Assembly (NCBI GenBank): GCA_009712615.1
Contig: WASR01000304.1
Span: 1-6,620, forward strand
From: Methanobacterium sp.
GTDB taxonomy: Archaea; Methanobacteriota; Methanobacteria; Methanobacteriales; Methanobacteriaceae
Reading direction: 5' to 3'
DNA length: 6,620 nt
The translations under genes and the position numbers were made by a program. This document shows positions 6,547-6,620 of the stretch, one piece after another (the stretch's first letter is position 1; the number at the start of each line of letters is the position of its first letter). The notes beneath the pieces are model-generated. The model worked only from the letters and a program-made list of their open reading frames with translations, was not told where the DNA came from and ran no database searches.

Positions 6547-6620
6547 ATGAAAAATGTTGAAGTTATTTCTCATGGAATGAAATTTGTAACCTGACTGACA
6601 TTGGCATACTATTTTTTTTT

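Noticed and set aside
6547..6594. 15-codon ORF after the ZPR1 gene
   Set aside because: It follows directly on the T8 tract, has no ribosome site and encodes nothing recognisable; more likely spacer between two T-tracts.

Overview
The window looks like part of a methanogen chromosome from the order Methanobacteriales, probably a mesophilic Methanobacterium-type organism. The clues are moderately AT-rich DNA, strong archaeal/bacterial-type Shine-Dalgarno sites (AGGAGGT, AGGAGTGAT, GGAGG), TATA-like boxes rather than -35/-10 promoters, T-tract terminators, and gene content: an archaeal SepF, a DUF2226-like protein, an archaeal ZPR1 protein and a 2-phosphoglycerate kinase family protein. The last belongs to the family that makes cyclic 2,3-diphosphoglycerate in these methanogens. 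The species cannot be fixed from the sequence alone.

The layout is two divergent gene sets sharing a 123-bp control region (4426-4548). To the left, on the minus strand, five genes are packed into a likely operon: a DUF1611 P-loop protein (4425-3367, TTG start), a SepF-like FtsZ anchor (3370-3014, joined to DUF1611 by an ATGA overlap), a 414-residue DUF2226-like protein with a long acidic linker (2930-1686), and two tandem MinD/ParA-type ATPases (1675-896 and 866-78). A T-tract after the last gene probably ends the transcript. To the right, on the plus strand, lie a Roadblock/LC7 protein (4549-4905), a 2-phosphoglycerate kinase-like P-loop kinase (4948-5910) and a ZPR1 zinc-finger protein (5975-6538, GTG start), followed by a T8 tract.

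The main point of interest is that the left operon reads as a spatial-organisation or cell-division module. It holds a membrane anchor for FtsZ (SepF), two MinD ATPases that each end in an amphipathic helix like bacterial MinD membrane-targeting sequences, and a protein that could act as a flexible scaffold (DUF2226-like). A Roadblock/LC7 protein, a family that includes the polarity regulator MglB, starts from the same divergent control region. One of the two MinD proteins has arginine in place of the usual Walker A lysine. The functional link between these genes is inferred from gene order and motifs.

There is no gene-free stretch longer than 300 bases. No tRNA, rRNA, CRISPR, insertion sequence or phage signal was seen.
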